Below, one piece after another: positions 51,540 through 60,804 of a stretch of DNA of 64,000 bases. The stretch's first letter is position 1. Each line of letters opens with the position of its first letter. The position numbers and the translations under genes were made by a program. The stretch covers positions 26,117 to 90,116 of the forward strand of contig NZ_FOHW01000025.1 of the NCBI RefSeq assembly GCF_900111735.1, given 5' to 3'. Source of the stretch: Pseudomonas graminis. GTDB taxonomy: Bacteria > Pseudomonadota > Gammaproteobacteria > Pseudomonadales > Pseudomonadaceae. The notes beneath the pieces were generated by a model that saw only the letters and a list, made by a program, of their open reading frames with translations, did no database searches and was not told where the DNA came from.

Positions 51540-53807
51540 TTAGCCAGCGGTTTCCACCAAGAGTGCATCAACGCGCTGGAATCCACGTGGCAGCTTGTTG
51601 CCCCGTCGTCCGCGCTCACCTTTGTAGTGCTCCAGGTCGTCAGGCTTGAGCGACAGATTACGCTTGCCCGCCTGCAGCACCAGCGTGGCGCCGTCCGGGA
51701 CAACGGCCAGGTCGGTCACGTACTCTTCTCGACTGGCAACGCGGTCGCCCGGAATGCCAATGATTTTGTTGCCTTTGCCCTTGCCCAGCTGCGGCAGATC
51801 GCTGATTTTGAACACCAGCAAACGGCCTTCGGTGGTCACGGCGGCGAGCCAGTTGTGCTCACGGTCCGGCACCGGACGTGGCAGGATCACCTTGGCTCCG
51901 GCCGGCAAGCTCAACAGGGCCTTGCCCGCCTTGTTCTTGGCCTGCAGGTCTTCACCCTTGACCACAAAACCGTAACCGGCATCGGAGGCGATCACGTACA
52001 GCGCGTCATCTTCGGGCAACAGCACGCATTCGAAAGTCGCACCGGGAGGCGGCGTCAGACGACCGGTCAGCGGTTCGCCCTGGCCACGGGCCGATGGCAA
52101 GGTGTGCGACGGCACCGAATAACTGCGACCGGTGGAGTCGATAAACACCGCGAACTGGTTGGAACGGCCCGGCGCCAGGGCCTTGAAGCCATCCCCTGCC
52201 TTATAAGAGAGCCCGGTGGCGTCGATTTCATGACCTTTGGCGGAGCGAACCCAGCCTTTTTCCGACAGCACGACCGTCACTTTCTCGTTCGGCAGCAGAT
52301 CGTGTTCGGTCAGGGCTTTGGCTTCGGTACGCTCGACGATAGGCGAACGACGGTCATCGCCATAGGTTTCGGCATCCTTGATCAGCTCGGTGCGTACCAG
52401 TTTCTTCAGCTTGGCCTCGCTGCCCAACAGGGCTTGCAGCTTGGCTTGTTCCTTGAGCAATTCATCCTGCTCGGCCCGCAACTTCATTTCTTCCAGTCGC
52501 GCCAACTGACGCAAACGGGTGTCGAGAATGTAATCGGCCTGGATTTCGCTCAGGGCGAAACGGGCGATCAGCGCGGCTTTCGGATGTTCCTCGGTGCGGA
52601 TGATGTGAATCACTTCATCCAGGTTGAGGTAAGCGATCAACAAACCATCCAACAGGTGCAAGCGACGCTCAACCTTGTCGAGGCGAAATTGCAGGCGACG
52701 ACGCACAGTCTGTACCCGGAACGCCAACCACTCGACCAACAATGCGCGCAGGTTTTTCAACTGCGGCTTGCCGTCCAGGCCAATGATGTTGATGTTGACC
52801 CTGTAGCTGGACTCCAGCTCGGTGGTCGCGAACAGGTGCTGCATCAGCGCATCGTGGTCGAAATTCTTGCGGGCGCCCGGGATGATCACAATCCGGCACG
52901 GGTTTTCATGGTCGGATTCGTCACGCAGGTCAGCGATCTGCGGCGCTTTGGACGGCTTGGCCTGCATCATCGCCGCGATCTGCTCCAGCACCTTGGCACC
53001 GGACACCTGATGCGGCAGCGCGGTGACGATGATGTCGCCGTCTTCGATGTGGTACACGGCGCGCATACGCACCGAGCCTTTGCCGGTTTCGTACATTTTC
53101 AGCAGGTCGGCGCGGGGCGTGATGATTTCCGCTTCGGTCGGGTAGTCCGGGCCCTGAATGTGCTCACAGAGCTGTTCGACCGTGGCTTTCGGCTCATCGA
53201 GCAACCGCACGCAGGCTGTGGCGACTTCGCGCAGGTTGTGCGGCGGTACGTCGGTGGCCATGCCGACAGCGATGCCGGTGGTGCCGTTGAGCAGAATGTT
53301 CGGCAAACGCGCCGGCAACACCAGCGGCTCATCGAGGGTGCCGTCGAAGTTCGGCCCCCAATCCGCTGTGCCCTGGCCCAATTCACTGAGCAGCACTTCG
53401 GAGTAACGGGACAAACGCGCTTCGGTATAACGCATGGCGGCGAACGACTTGGGATCGTCCGGCGCACCCCAGTTGCCCTGACCGTCGACCAGTGTGTAGC
53501 GATAGCTGAAGGGTTGCGCCATCAGCACCATGGCTTCGTAGCAGGCCGAGTCGCCGTGGGGGTGAAACTTGCCGAGCACGTCACCGACGGTACGCGCCGA
53601 TTTCTTGTGCTTGGCGTCGGCATCCAGGCCCAGTTCGCTCATCGCATAGATGATGCGTCGCTGCACGGGCTTCAGGCCATCGCCGATGTGCGGCAACGCC
53701 CGGTCCATGATCACGTACATGGAGTAGTTGAGATAGGCCTGTTCGGTGAAGTCAGCCAGCGATCGGCGTTCTACGCCATCCAGGCTGAGGTCAAGGGAGT
53801 CGCTCAT
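51540..53807 (-). CDS. parC: DNA topoisomerase IV subunit A
   Basis: 755 aa. Winged-helix catalytic core with Tyr127 (MRYTEARLSRYS) for DNA cleavage, long coiled-coil (about 380-460), and a C-terminal beta-pinwheel (about 500-740). In the quinolone-resistance region Ser87 and Glu91 (HGDSACYEAM) are the unmutated residues. Decatenates sister chromosomes with ParE, encoded 1.5 kb upstream on the same strand; two unrelated genes lie between the two, as I recall for PAO1. Confidence 0.97.
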   Translation of the reverse strand: MSDSLDLSLDGVERRSLADFTEQAYLNYSMYVIMDRALPHIGDGLKPVQRRIIYAMSELGLDADAKHKKSARTVGDVLGKFHPHGDSACYEAMVLMAQPFSYRYTLVDGQGNWGAPDDPKSFAAMRYTEARLSRYSEVLLSELGQGTADWGPNFDGTLDEPLVLPARLPNILLNGTTGIAVGMATDVPPHNLREVATACVRLLDEPKATVEQLCEHIQGPDYPTEAEIITPRADLLKMYETGKGSVRMRAVYHIEDGDIIVTALPHQVSGAKVLEQIAAMMQAKPSKAPQIADLRDESDHENPCRIVIIPGARKNFDHDALMQHLFATTELESSYRVNINIIGLDGKPQLKNLRALLVEWLAFRVQTVRRRLQFRLDKVERRLHLLDGLLIAYLNLDEVIHIIRTEEHPKAALIARFALSEIQADYILDTRLRQLARLEEMKLRAEQDELLKEQAKLQALLGSEAKLKKLVRTELIKDAETYGDDRRSPIVERTEAKALTEHDLLPNEKVTVVLSEKGWVRSAKGHEIDATGLSYKAGDGFKALAPGRSNQFAVFIDSTGRSYSVPSHTLPSARGQGEPLTGRLTPPPGATFECVLLPEDDALYVIASDAGYGFVVKGEDLQAKNKAGKALLSLPAGAKVILPRPVPDREHNWLAAVTTEGRLLVFKISDLPQLGKGKGNKIIGIPGDRVASREEYVTDLAVVPDGATLVLQAGKRNLSLKPDDLEHYKGERGRRGNKLPRGFQRVDALLVETAG

Positions 53808-53817
53808 GCGGGCCTCA

Positions 53818-54339
53818 TCATTTTGTCGTCTGGCGCAGCAGCAATGTGCCGCCGCGCTGTGTGAATTCGAGTTGTTTCACGGCGCTCATGCCCAGCAGCA
53901 CCTGTTCACCATCCAGACCGGGCACCACCAGGGCGCGCACGTTGTTCAGGACGATGTCGCCAATCTGCAACCGTTGCAGCGTGGTCCGGAACGCGTCGGT
54001 GCGTCCGTTGGCCGTGCTCACCTGAACGCGCTCGCCGCGCTCAAGGCGCAGCGCCTGCGCGACGCTCTCCGGTATGGCGACATTGGTCGCGCCGGTGTCG
54101 AGCATGAACTGCACGGGACGGGTATTTATCTGCCCGGTCATGACGAAATGGCCGTCACGATTGCTCGCCAGTGTCACCTCGACATAGCCGTCTCCATGTT
54201 CGGAAGCGACGATGGTATTCGGATTTTCCTGACGCTGCTCCCACTCGCCAAAAAACCGCGTCGCCAGAAACAGCGCCGCCGCCCAGGCGATGATCAGCAT
54301 CACCCGCCCGGCGCGCCGGCCGGGAGGTGCCTGGGTCAA
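53818..54339 (-). CDS. Retropepsin-like aspartic protease, membrane-anchored
   Basis: 173 aa from TTG 54339 (TQAPPGRRAGRVMLIIAW), which overlaps the upstream stop as TTGA and has GGAG nine bases ahead. One TM helix (about 15-32) then a clan AA domain with active-site MLDTGATNVAIP (about 78) and LLGMSAVKQLEF near the end (TIGR02281 type). Such proteins work as dimers in the periplasm; related Pseudomonas proteins have no known substrate. It is 10 bp before parC. Confidence 0.85.
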   Translation of the reverse strand: MTQAPPGRRAGRVMLIIAWAAALFLATRFFGEWEQRQENPNTIVASEHGDGYVEVTLASNRDGHFVMTGQINTRPVQFMLDTGATNVAIPESVAQALRLERGERVQVSTANGRTDAFRTTLQRLQIGDIVLNNVRALVVPGLDGEQVLLGMSAVKQLEFTQRGGTLLLRQTTK

Positions 54340-55313
54340 GGCTTGCCGCTCCAGCCGCCCTCGGGCGCGGCAAAGCGCCAGACGACGGGACGTTTTTCGC
54401 CATCGGCGCGGACACCGAAATTGTTGTCCGTGCCGACCCAAGCACCTTTGTCGTCGACGATCAGCGCTTCGGTCAGGCCGTATTTCTGGTCATACAGCCG
54501 GTTCGGCTGAAGCGCCTCTTTGGCGAACGACCAGCAGGTTTCCAGCTGACCTGTGGCCAGCGTGCGCCGGCAGATTCGGTAGGCTGCGCGCTCCAGTGTG
54601 AACAGCTTGCCCTTGTACAGCGAGATGTCGGAAAAGTCCTTGGAGACCGCCTTGCCACCCAGCTCGGGCGGCAAAATATCGTTGCCGGACTCGACTCGCA
54701 GGATGCAGCTAGCGTCACAGGCCCAGCCGTTCTTGCCGAGCTTTGCGGTCAGCAGGCCGCGCTTGTCACGCTCGGCGGCAAGCCATAGTTGATCGCCTGC
54801 CGGGTTGACCGCGATGCCTTCGAAAATGGCATTGAAATGCTGCAGCATCCCGGCCGACTGCGCCTCCTCAACGACTTTCCTGGGCAGCGCCAGCCAGACC
54901 GGCGCGCCTTCGGCCGGCACTTTCAGCACCGCGGCGTAGGCTTCGCTGACGAGGTAACGGTTGCCCGCCGCGTCGCAACTCACGCCTTCAAAATCCAGGT
55001 CACCGCCGCGAATCAGCGCCGACGCCTTGGCCATTCCACGCAGGGTCGCAGACAGACCGCTGTCCGGAATCGGCGGGATTTCCAGCGTCTGCGCCTTGGC
55101 TTTCCAAACCGTTGCCGATGTGTCGAGACTGTAAAGCAGGGTGTCGTCGCGGTCCGAAACGGTCCACAGCACGCCATTGCAGGACGCCAGTCCGGACAGG
55201 TTGCCGCCGATCATGTCGTCGACGGCATGCTCCGACAGCAGCTTGAGCTCGGGCAACGGCGCGGCGAAAACGGGCGTGGCGATCAATAACAGCGCTGCAA
55301 ACCAGCCCCGCAT
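54336..55313 (-). CDS. Esterase-like phytase-family protein, exported
   Basis: 325 aa with a 17-residue signal peptide (MRGWFAALLLIATPVFA). Beta-propeller-like repeats (GLASCNGVLWTVSDRDD, DLDFEGVSCDAAGNRYLVSE, EGIAVNPAGDQLWLAAERD, TEALIVDDKGAWVGTDNN) match the PF13449 esterase-like-of-phytase family. Its ATG shares one base with the parE stop (TGATG), and it overlaps the protease gene by 4 bp. Substrate unknown; a phosphoester hydrolase is only an inference from the family name. Confidence 0.84.
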   Translation of the reverse strand: MRGWFAALLLIATPVFAAPLPELKLLSEHAVDDMIGGNLSGLASCNGVLWTVSDRDDTLLYSLDTSATVWKAKAQTLEIPPIPDSGLSATLRGMAKASALIRGGDLDFEGVSCDAAGNRYLVSEAYAAVLKVPAEGAPVWLALPRKVVEEAQSAGMLQHFNAIFEGIAVNPAGDQLWLAAERDKRGLLTAKLGKNGWACDASCILRVESGNDILPPELGGKAVSKDFSDISLYKGKLFTLERAAYRICRRTLATGQLETCWSFAKEALQPNRLYDQKYGLTEALIVDDKGAWVGTDNNFGVRADGEKRPVVWRFAAPEGGWSGKP

Positions 55314-57217
55314 CAGACCAGCACCTCGGCCAGGTTGCCTTTGGATTCAAGCCAGCTCTTGCGGTCGCCCGCGCGTTTCTTGGCCAGCAGCATGTCCATC
55401 ATTTCCGACGTGGCTGCGAAGTCATCCAGGGTCAGCTGCACCAGTCGACGGGTGTTCGGGTCCATGGTGGTTTCGCGCAGTTGCGGCGGGTTCATTTCAC
55501 CCAGGCCTTTGAATCGGGTGACCTGTGGCTTGCCGCGTTTCTTCTCGGCCACGAGTCGGTCGAGAATGCCGTCGCGCTCGGCTTCGTCCAAGGCGTAGTA
55601 AATGTCTTTGCCCAGGTCAATACGGTACAGCGGCGGCATGGCGACGTAGACGTGACCGGCATCCACCAGCGGGCGGAAATGCTGAACGAACAAGGCGCAC
55701 AGCAGCGTGGCGATGTGCAGACCGTCGGAGTCGGCGTCGGCCAGGATGCAGATTTTGCCGTAGCGCAGCTGGCTCATGTCCGCAGCGCCCGGATCAACCC
55801 CGATGGCCACCGCAATGTTATGCACCTCCTGGCTGGCGAGTACTTCGCCGCCGTCGACTTCCCAGGTGTTCAGGATCTTTCCGCGCAACGGCAGGATGGC
55901 CTGGAACTCCTTGTCCCGCGCCTGTTTGGCGGAGCCGCCCGCCGAGTCACCCTCGACCAGAAACAGCTCGGAGCGCATCGGGTCCTGACCCGCGCAATCC
56001 GCCAGTTTGCCCGGCAGTGCCGGACCTGACGTGATGCGTTTGCGCTCGACCTTTTTGCTGGCCTTGAGACGACGGCCGGCGTTGCTGATCGCCAGTTCGG
56101 CCAGTTGCATGCCCATTTCAGGGTGCGCATTGAGCCACAGGCTGAAGGCATCCTTGACCACACCGGAGACGAACGCTGCCGCCTCACGGGACGACAGCCG
56201 CTCTTTGGTCTGGCCGGAGAACTGTGGCTCCTGCATCTTCATCGACAGCACGAAAGCGATGCGCTCCCAGACGTCTTCGGGCGCCAGCTTCACGCCGCGC
56301 GGCAGCAAGTTACGGAACTCGCAGAAGTCTCTCATCGCGTCCAAAAGGCCCTGGCGCAGGCCATTGACGTGGGTACCGCCCTGGGCGGTCGGAATCAGGT
56401 TGACGTAACTTTCCTGAACGCTGTCGCCGCCCTCGGGCAACCACAGCAGCGCCCAGTCGACGGCCTCTTTGTTGCCCGCGAACACGCCGCAAAACGGCTC
56501 GTCGGGCAGGCGCAGAAAGTCAGACACCGAATCCTGCAGGTACGAGCGCAGACCGTCCTCGTAGTGCCACTCGACTTTCTCGCCGGTGCCTTTGTCCTCG
56601 AAGCTGACCAGCAGGCCCGGGCACAGAACGGCCTTGGCCTTGAGCACGTGCTTGAGACGGCTGACGGAGAATTTCGGGGTGTCGAAGTATTTGGGGTCCG
56701 GCGCGAAATACACGCTGGTGCCGGTATTGCGCTTGCCGACGGTGCCAATCACCGCCAGATCGCTGGCCTTGTAGCCATCGGCAAAGGTCATTTCGTATTC
56801 GTTGCCATCGCGCTTGACCCGTACCCGTACCTGGGTCGAGAGCGCGTTGACCACGGAAATCCCGACGCCGTGCAGGCCGCCGGAGAACTGGTAGTTCTTG
56901 TTGGAAAACTTTCCGCCGGCGTGAAGCTTGGTGAGGATCAGCTCGACGCCCGACACGCCCTCTTCCGGGTGGATGTCCACGGGCATGCCGCGACCGTCGT
57001 CCGACACTTCCAGCGAGTTGTCGGCGTGCAGAATGACCTGCACGGATCGGGCGTGGCCTGCCAGCGCTTCATCGACGCTGTTGTCGATGACTTCCTGCGC
57101 CAGGTGGTTGGGTCGTGAGGTGTCGGTGTACATGCCCGGCCGTTTGCGGACCGGGTCGAGGCCCGAGAGGACTTCGATGGCGTCTGCGTTATAAGAGCTA
57201 GCGCTGGGATTGGCCAT
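55313..57217 (-). CDS. parE: DNA topoisomerase IV subunit B
   Basis: 634 aa. GHKL ATPase (VIDNSVDEALAGHA, SDDGRGMPVDIHPEEG, GGLHGVGISVVNALS), transducer, and Toprim domain (LVEGDSAGGSAKQARDKE, DADSDGLHIATLLCALF). ATP-driven strand passage with ParC. First of a tightly coupled run parE-esterase-protease-parC. Starts 90 bp after yqiA. Confidence 0.97.
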   Translation of the reverse strand: MANPSASSYNADAIEVLSGLDPVRKRPGMYTDTSRPNHLAQEVIDNSVDEALAGHARSVQVILHADNSLEVSDDGRGMPVDIHPEEGVSGVELILTKLHAGGKFSNKNYQFSGGLHGVGISVVNALSTQVRVRVKRDGNEYEMTFADGYKASDLAVIGTVGKRNTGTSVYFAPDPKYFDTPKFSVSRLKHVLKAKAVLCPGLLVSFEDKGTGEKVEWHYEDGLRSYLQDSVSDFLRLPDEPFCGVFAGNKEAVDWALLWLPEGGDSVQESYVNLIPTAQGGTHVNGLRQGLLDAMRDFCEFRNLLPRGVKLAPEDVWERIAFVLSMKMQEPQFSGQTKERLSSREAAAFVSGVVKDAFSLWLNAHPEMGMQLAELAISNAGRRLKASKKVERKRITSGPALPGKLADCAGQDPMRSELFLVEGDSAGGSAKQARDKEFQAILPLRGKILNTWEVDGGEVLASQEVHNIAVAIGVDPGAADMSQLRYGKICILADADSDGLHIATLLCALFVQHFRPLVDAGHVYVAMPPLYRIDLGKDIYYALDEAERDGILDRLVAEKKRGKPQVTRFKGLGEMNPPQLRETTMDPNTRRLVQLTLDDFAATSEMMDMLLAKKRAGDRKSWLESKGNLAEVLV

Positions 57218-57307
57218 GGGGTCTCGTCATCAAGTCGTTCATGAAATTTCGGAGTGCTACCGTTCTTACAAGAATGTTCTACATATTTATTGCAGCAAGG
57301 GCTCAGG

Positions 57308-57925
57308 TCAGAGCCCGGTCAGATCGACGCCCTGGAGCAATGCGGGAGCGAACCCGGCGAAGCTCAACAGCGCTGGCATCTTTGCCGCGAAACCCTGAAA
57401 CCCGTGATCGCCGCCCGCTTCGATGCGCAATGCACAGTCCCGATAGAAGCTCTGGGCACGGCGGTAATCCAGCGTCTCGTCGCCCGTTTGCAGCCACACC
57501 TGAATCCGCTGCGGATCCTGTGGCGCGGGCACTTCCAGCTCGGCCAGCGCCGTCACGTGGTCGTGCGTCAGCTCCCAGCTCTCGCCGGTATAAAGGTTCT
57601 GTTGGGTGCCGAGAAAACCATCGAAGAGCTGATGCGGATTGACCGCAGGGTTGATCAGCACAGCCTTGAGGCCGTGGCGCTCAGCCAAGTGAGTCGCATA
57701 GTAGCCGCCGAGCGAGCTGCCGACCAGCAGCGGCCGACCGAGCTCCTCGATCGCGCCCTCCAACTGCGCCAGCGCCTGACGCGGATGATGATGCAGCTCC
57801 GGCACGCGCAAACAATCGCTCAAACCCAGTCGCGCCATCAGCGTCGTAAGCTGCGTGGCCTTCTGCGACCTGGCCGAGCTGTTCAGGCCATGAATATAAA
57901 GAAGCGTCGATTGATGCTCGTTCAC
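57308..57925 (-). CDS. yqiA: YqiA-family esterase
   Basis: 205 aa alpha/beta hydrolase: oxyanion HGLNSSARSQKAT (about 12), nucleophile elbow GSSLGGYYATHLA (about 68, Ser70), and His in GGDHGFQGFA near the end. GTG start at 57925 with GGAGG seven bases ahead. Small carboxylesterase with a cpdA-yqiA-parE gene order shared by many gamma-proteobacteria. Confidence 0.93.
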   Translation of the reverse strand: MNEHQSTLLYIHGLNSSARSQKATQLTTLMARLGLSDCLRVPELHHHPRQALAQLEGAIEELGRPLLVGSSLGGYYATHLAERHGLKAVLINPAVNPHQLFDGFLGTQQNLYTGESWELTHDHVTALAELEVPAPQDPQRIQVWLQTGDETLDYRRAQSFYRDCALRIEAGGDHGFQGFAAKMPALLSFAGFAPALLQGVDLTGL

Positions 57926-58068
57926 TCAGTTGCCTCCCAAACGGCAATCGATACATCCCGGACGGGCTGGCCTGTCGGCACTCATCCGGGCAAAGCCACG
58001 CAGTTTACAGGGTCAACTGCGCGAAGACTCGCCTGTTGATGAATCGCTGCGCATTAAGGAAATGTCTT

Positions 58069-58878
58069 TCAATAGCCCGCGCCGTTGATGTCGACGTCAA
58101 ACAGGTCAGGGGCGATGCGCGAAACACCGGTGTCGATCCGGCCGTCATCGTGCAGACGCAGCCAGCGGTAGCCTGGCGCGAGGTCATCCAGGCCGAAATC
58201 CACGCTGTTCGGCGCGAACTGAATGCAGGTTGAAGGCGACGCCATTAGCCGCACGCCGTCGCGAAGCTGATCGAATTCCTGATGCACATGACCCCAGAGC
58301 ACCGCACGCACCTGGGGAAAACGCTCCAGCACCGCGAAAAGCGCCTCGGGATTACGCAAACCGATGGGCTCCATCCATGCCGCGCCGATGGGCACCGGAT
58401 GATGGTGCAGACACACCAGATGATGCCGCTCCGGCGCTTCGCTCAAGGCCTGGGCGAGCAACTGAAGCTGGCCGTCTTGCAGATAACCGGGAACAGACCC
58501 GGAAACAGCGGAATCGAGCATCGTGATCCGCCAGTGGCCGACGTCGACGACCGGTTCAAGAAAGTCGCTATTTTGCGCAGCAATCGCCATCTCCCTCAGC
58601 TCGTCGTGATTCCCCGGAATCCAGCGCGCGGGCGCATTCAGGCGGTCACTCGCGTCGCGGAACGCCTGATACGACTCGACCGAGCCGTCCTGAGACAAGT
58701 CGCCCGTTGCCAGCACCAGATCGATCGCCGGCTGCTCGATGAGCACACATTCAACAACCGCATCGAGGCTGGCGCGCGTGGGCATGCCCAGCAGCGTGCC
58801 GTCCGCTTCGGCGAACAGATGGCTGTCGGTCAATTGGACGACCAGCACGGATGAGGAATGAAAGGATGGGCTCGACAA
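58069..58878 (-). CDS. cpdA: 3',5'-cyclic AMP phosphodiesterase
   Basis: 269 aa calcineurin-like metallophosphoesterase with all motifs: QLTDSHLF (about 15), TGDLSQDG (about 56), PGNHDE (about 88), HHHPVPIG (about 160) and WGHVHQ (about 195). TTG start at 58878 with GGAG seven bases upstream; no nearer ATG fits the family N-terminus. It lowers cAMP and so Vfr signalling in Pseudomonas. Confidence 0.95.
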   Translation of the reverse strand: MSSPSFHSSSVLVVQLTDSHLFAEADGTLLGMPTRASLDAVVECVLIEQPAIDLVLATGDLSQDGSVESYQAFRDASDRLNAPARWIPGNHDELREMAIAAQNSDFLEPVVDVGHWRITMLDSAVSGSVPGYLQDGQLQLLAQALSEAPERHHLVCLHHHPVPIGAAWMEPIGLRNPEALFAVLERFPQVRAVLWGHVHQEFDQLRDGVRLMASPSTCIQFAPNSVDFGLDDLAPGYRWLRLHDDGRIDTGVSRIAPDLFDVDINGAGY

Positions 58879-58985
58879 TGGCCATCTCCTTGAGCGGATG
58901 TGGCCGGATTATGGTGTGAGATCGGTGCGGCGGCAAACCTGGAAATGAGTCGTGTATACCATTTGGAACATTCGGCTGGTATGCG

Positions 58986-59201
58986 TCAGCGCTTGCGATG
59001 CAGTCTGAGCAGTTTGCCCACAGCAAAGCCTCCTGCAAACAGACCAACTACCGCGCTCAGTAGTAACCATGGGAGCGCCTGTTCGTAGCCGATTTCAAGG
59101 AATGCGACCATGAGCGACATAGGAAGGTAGAAGCCAAGAATTGCACCGGCACAACTACCTGTCAGCCGAACGCTCCAAAAAATCAGCTGCCGCAGTTTCA
59201 T
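58986..59201 (-). CDS. Small two-helix membrane protein, candidate immunity
   Basis: 71 aa from ATG 59201 (MKLRQLIFWSVRLTGSCAGA), chosen because it overlaps the stop of the upstream hydrolase-like gene as ATGA; an ATG six codons earlier is less likely. Two TM segments (about 5-33 and 46-64) and a basic tail (GKLLRLHRKR). I know no family. Its coupling to a toxin-like hydrolase suggests an immunity protein in the inner membrane; a holin-like role is another reading. Confidence 0.65.
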   Translation of the reverse strand: MKLRQLIFWSVRLTGSCAGAILGFYLPMSLMVAFLEIGYEQALPWLLLSAVVGLFAGGFAVGKLLRLHRKR

Positions 59202-59605
59202 CGCCACCGGACCGGACAATTGCTCAGAATTGACTCATCGGCTCCGCCTGCGAAAAAGAGTTCTTCGACAAAACTGACGCAGTTATTTGGGATACCAAAC
59301 CAGTACCACGGATCCACACTTAGCTCATTCAACTTGCGCTGTGCTCCCTCTGGGTCGGGTAGGTAAACAGGCCGCCTGAATAATTCGGTTTTCCTCGATT
59401 CATCCAGGTAGCGCCTATAACCCTGCTCGGGCATGAAGTACGGCCTGGACGCTAGACCTGCGATATGGAAATAGTAAAAGCCGACCTTGATCAAGGCGTG
59501 GCCGCAGACATTTGGGCCATCGCCGCTTACCACAACCAAGGACGTATTACCCCAATTGAAGGGGATCACCCCACACACCTCGAGATGGACTCCTATATAG
59601 CTCAT
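59198..59605 (-). CDS. Putative permuted NlpC/P60-like cysteine hydrolase
   Basis: 135 aa, ATG 59605 with AGGAAG six bases ahead; no signal peptide. His36 (VCGHALIKVG), His47 (YYFHIAG) and Cys109 (IPNNCVSFVEEL) give the His-then-Cys order of permuted NlpC/P60 (LRAT/YiiX-like) amidases; CPVRWR ends the protein. Short proteins like this occur as effector domains in bacterial competition. Lower GC here than in the flanks, and its place between cpdA and the DUF1249 gene, where PAO1 has nothing that I recall, point to horizontal gain. Target is unknown; peptidoglycan is the first guess. Confidence 0.65.
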   Translation of the reverse strand: MSYIGVHLEVCGVIPFNWGNTSLVVVSGDGPNVCGHALIKVGFYYFHIAGLASRPYFMPEQGYRRYLDESRKTELFRRPVYLPDPEGAQRKLNELSVDPWYWFGIPNNCVSFVEELFFAGGADESILSNCPVRWR

Positions 59606-59743
59606 GTTTTCTTCCTGAAAGTTAAGTCGGCAGAACCTAACCTCAGGAAAAAATTATGAAAAGCGCAAAGCCGTGCAGAAGCGAATTTTCAGAAATGCCC
59701 TTCGGACGTTACCTACAGCAATATAAGCGGTGAAGGGATCAGA

Positions 59744-60196
59744 TCAGCGCACCGCCTCAAACTCATGCCCGCAGGCCAGGCAATGGCTCAGCCATTCACC
59801 CAGAAACACATTGAGCTGGGCCTTTTCATCGGGCTGGTGCATGTCGGCATTGGGATAGGGATAGATACCCTGAAAGCGGCGTGCATGTTCGGCGCCGATG
59901 ACTTCGGCCATGCGCGCGTCGTGGTAGACCTGCACTTCGAGCACAGGCACCGGCAGCCACGGCAGGCTGTGTTCCTGACGGACTTGCAGCGTGGTGGTGT
60001 ACGGGCAATCGAGGATGACCTCGACCGCCAGCACGCCCAGCATCTGGTCGCCCTGGGTTACGGCGACGCGGCGTGAGCGTTGTTGATTGCGCATATCGGG
60101 CAGCAAACGCATCAAGCGCGCGTAGTTCGCCTCGCAGGCGGCTTGCAGCCCGGCGAGGTCGACACGATAGCGCTCGCGCAGAAGATTCACGACCAT
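59744..60196 (-). CDS. DUF1249 family protein (YqiB-like)
   Basis: 150 aa, start MVVNLLRERYRVDLAGLQ. Family segments: EANYARLMRLLPDMRN, LDCPYTTTLQVRQE and VQVYHDARMAEVIGAEHARR. The family is uncharacterised but lies between nudF and cpdA in E. coli (yqiB) and Pseudomonas, as it does here. It starts within the last 10 bp of nudF, so it is coupled to it. The 138 bp downstream is AT-richer and empty. Confidence 0.92.
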   Translation of the reverse strand: MVVNLLRERYRVDLAGLQAACEANYARLMRLLPDMRNQQRSRRVAVTQGDQMLGVLAVEVILDCPYTTTLQVRQEHSLPWLPVPVLEVQVYHDARMAEVIGAEHARRFQGIYPYPNADMHQPDEKAQLNVFLGEWLSHCLACGHEFEAVR

Positions 60197-60804
60197 AGCC
60201 CCCTTACTTCGGCGCGATTAAGCGCCAGCCATTGCATTGCAATAATAGTTGCGGCGTTGACGATGCGCCCGTCCTTGACGGCTTGCATCGCGTCGTCGAA
60301 TGACCAGACCGAAACCCGGATGTCCTCGGCCTCTTCTACCAGCCCGTGCAGCCCGCCTGCCCCCTCGCTGTCGCATTTACCCAGGTACAGATGCACGAAC
60401 TCGTTACTGCCGCCCGGCGATGGAAAGTATTTGGTGATCGGCCAGAGGGCGTTGAACGTCAGCCCAGCTTCCTCTTGTGCCTCGCGGTGAGCAACCTCCT
60501 CGGGCTCCTCTTTTTTATCGATCAGGCCGGCGACCATTTCAATCAGCCATGGGTTGTCGTGCTTGCCGATAACGCCGACGCGGAACTGCTCGATGAGCAC
60601 CACTTCATCGCGTTTGGCGTCGTAGGGCAGCACGCACACCGCATCATGGCGAACGAACAGCTCACGCTTGATTTCCGGGCCCATGCCGCCCGCGAACAAC
60701 TCATGGCGCAACTGAAGACGGTCGAGCTGGTAAAACCCCTTGAAGCAGGTCTCACGGTGTGTAATTTCGTGCTTCGTCGGTGTTGATCTGCTGCTATCCG
60801 TCAT
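60187..60804 (-). CDS. nudF: ADP-ribose pyrophosphatase (Nudix)
   Basis: 205 aa from MTDSSRSTPTKHEITH (ATG 60804, GTGAGAAATCT upstream). Full Nudix box GLIDKKEEPEEVAHREAQEE-AGL (about 97-119, pattern GX5EX7REX2EEXG). Splits ADP-ribose to AMP and ribose-5-phosphate. An ORF extension of 52 codons upstream has no support. Followed by the DUF1249 gene with a 10 bp overlap. Confidence 0.95.
   Translation of the reverse strand: MTDSSRSTPTKHEITHRETCFKGFYQLDRLQLRHELFAGGMGPEIKRELFVRHDAVCVLPYDAKRDEVVLIEQFRVGVIGKHDNPWLIEMVAGLIDKKEEPEEVAHREAQEEAGLTFNALWPITKYFPSPGGSNEFVHLYLGKCDSEGAGGLHGLVEEAEDIRVSVWSFDDAMQAVKDGRIVNAATIIAMQWLALNRAEVRGLWS

Noticed and set aside
51504..53864. 786 aa open frame on the + strand
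   Set aside because: Antisense to parC, which is fully recognisable; no motif in the shadow.
59465..59659. 64 aa + strand ORF over the hydrolase-like gene
   Set aside because: Antisense to a better-supported gene with a ribosome site and coupled partner.
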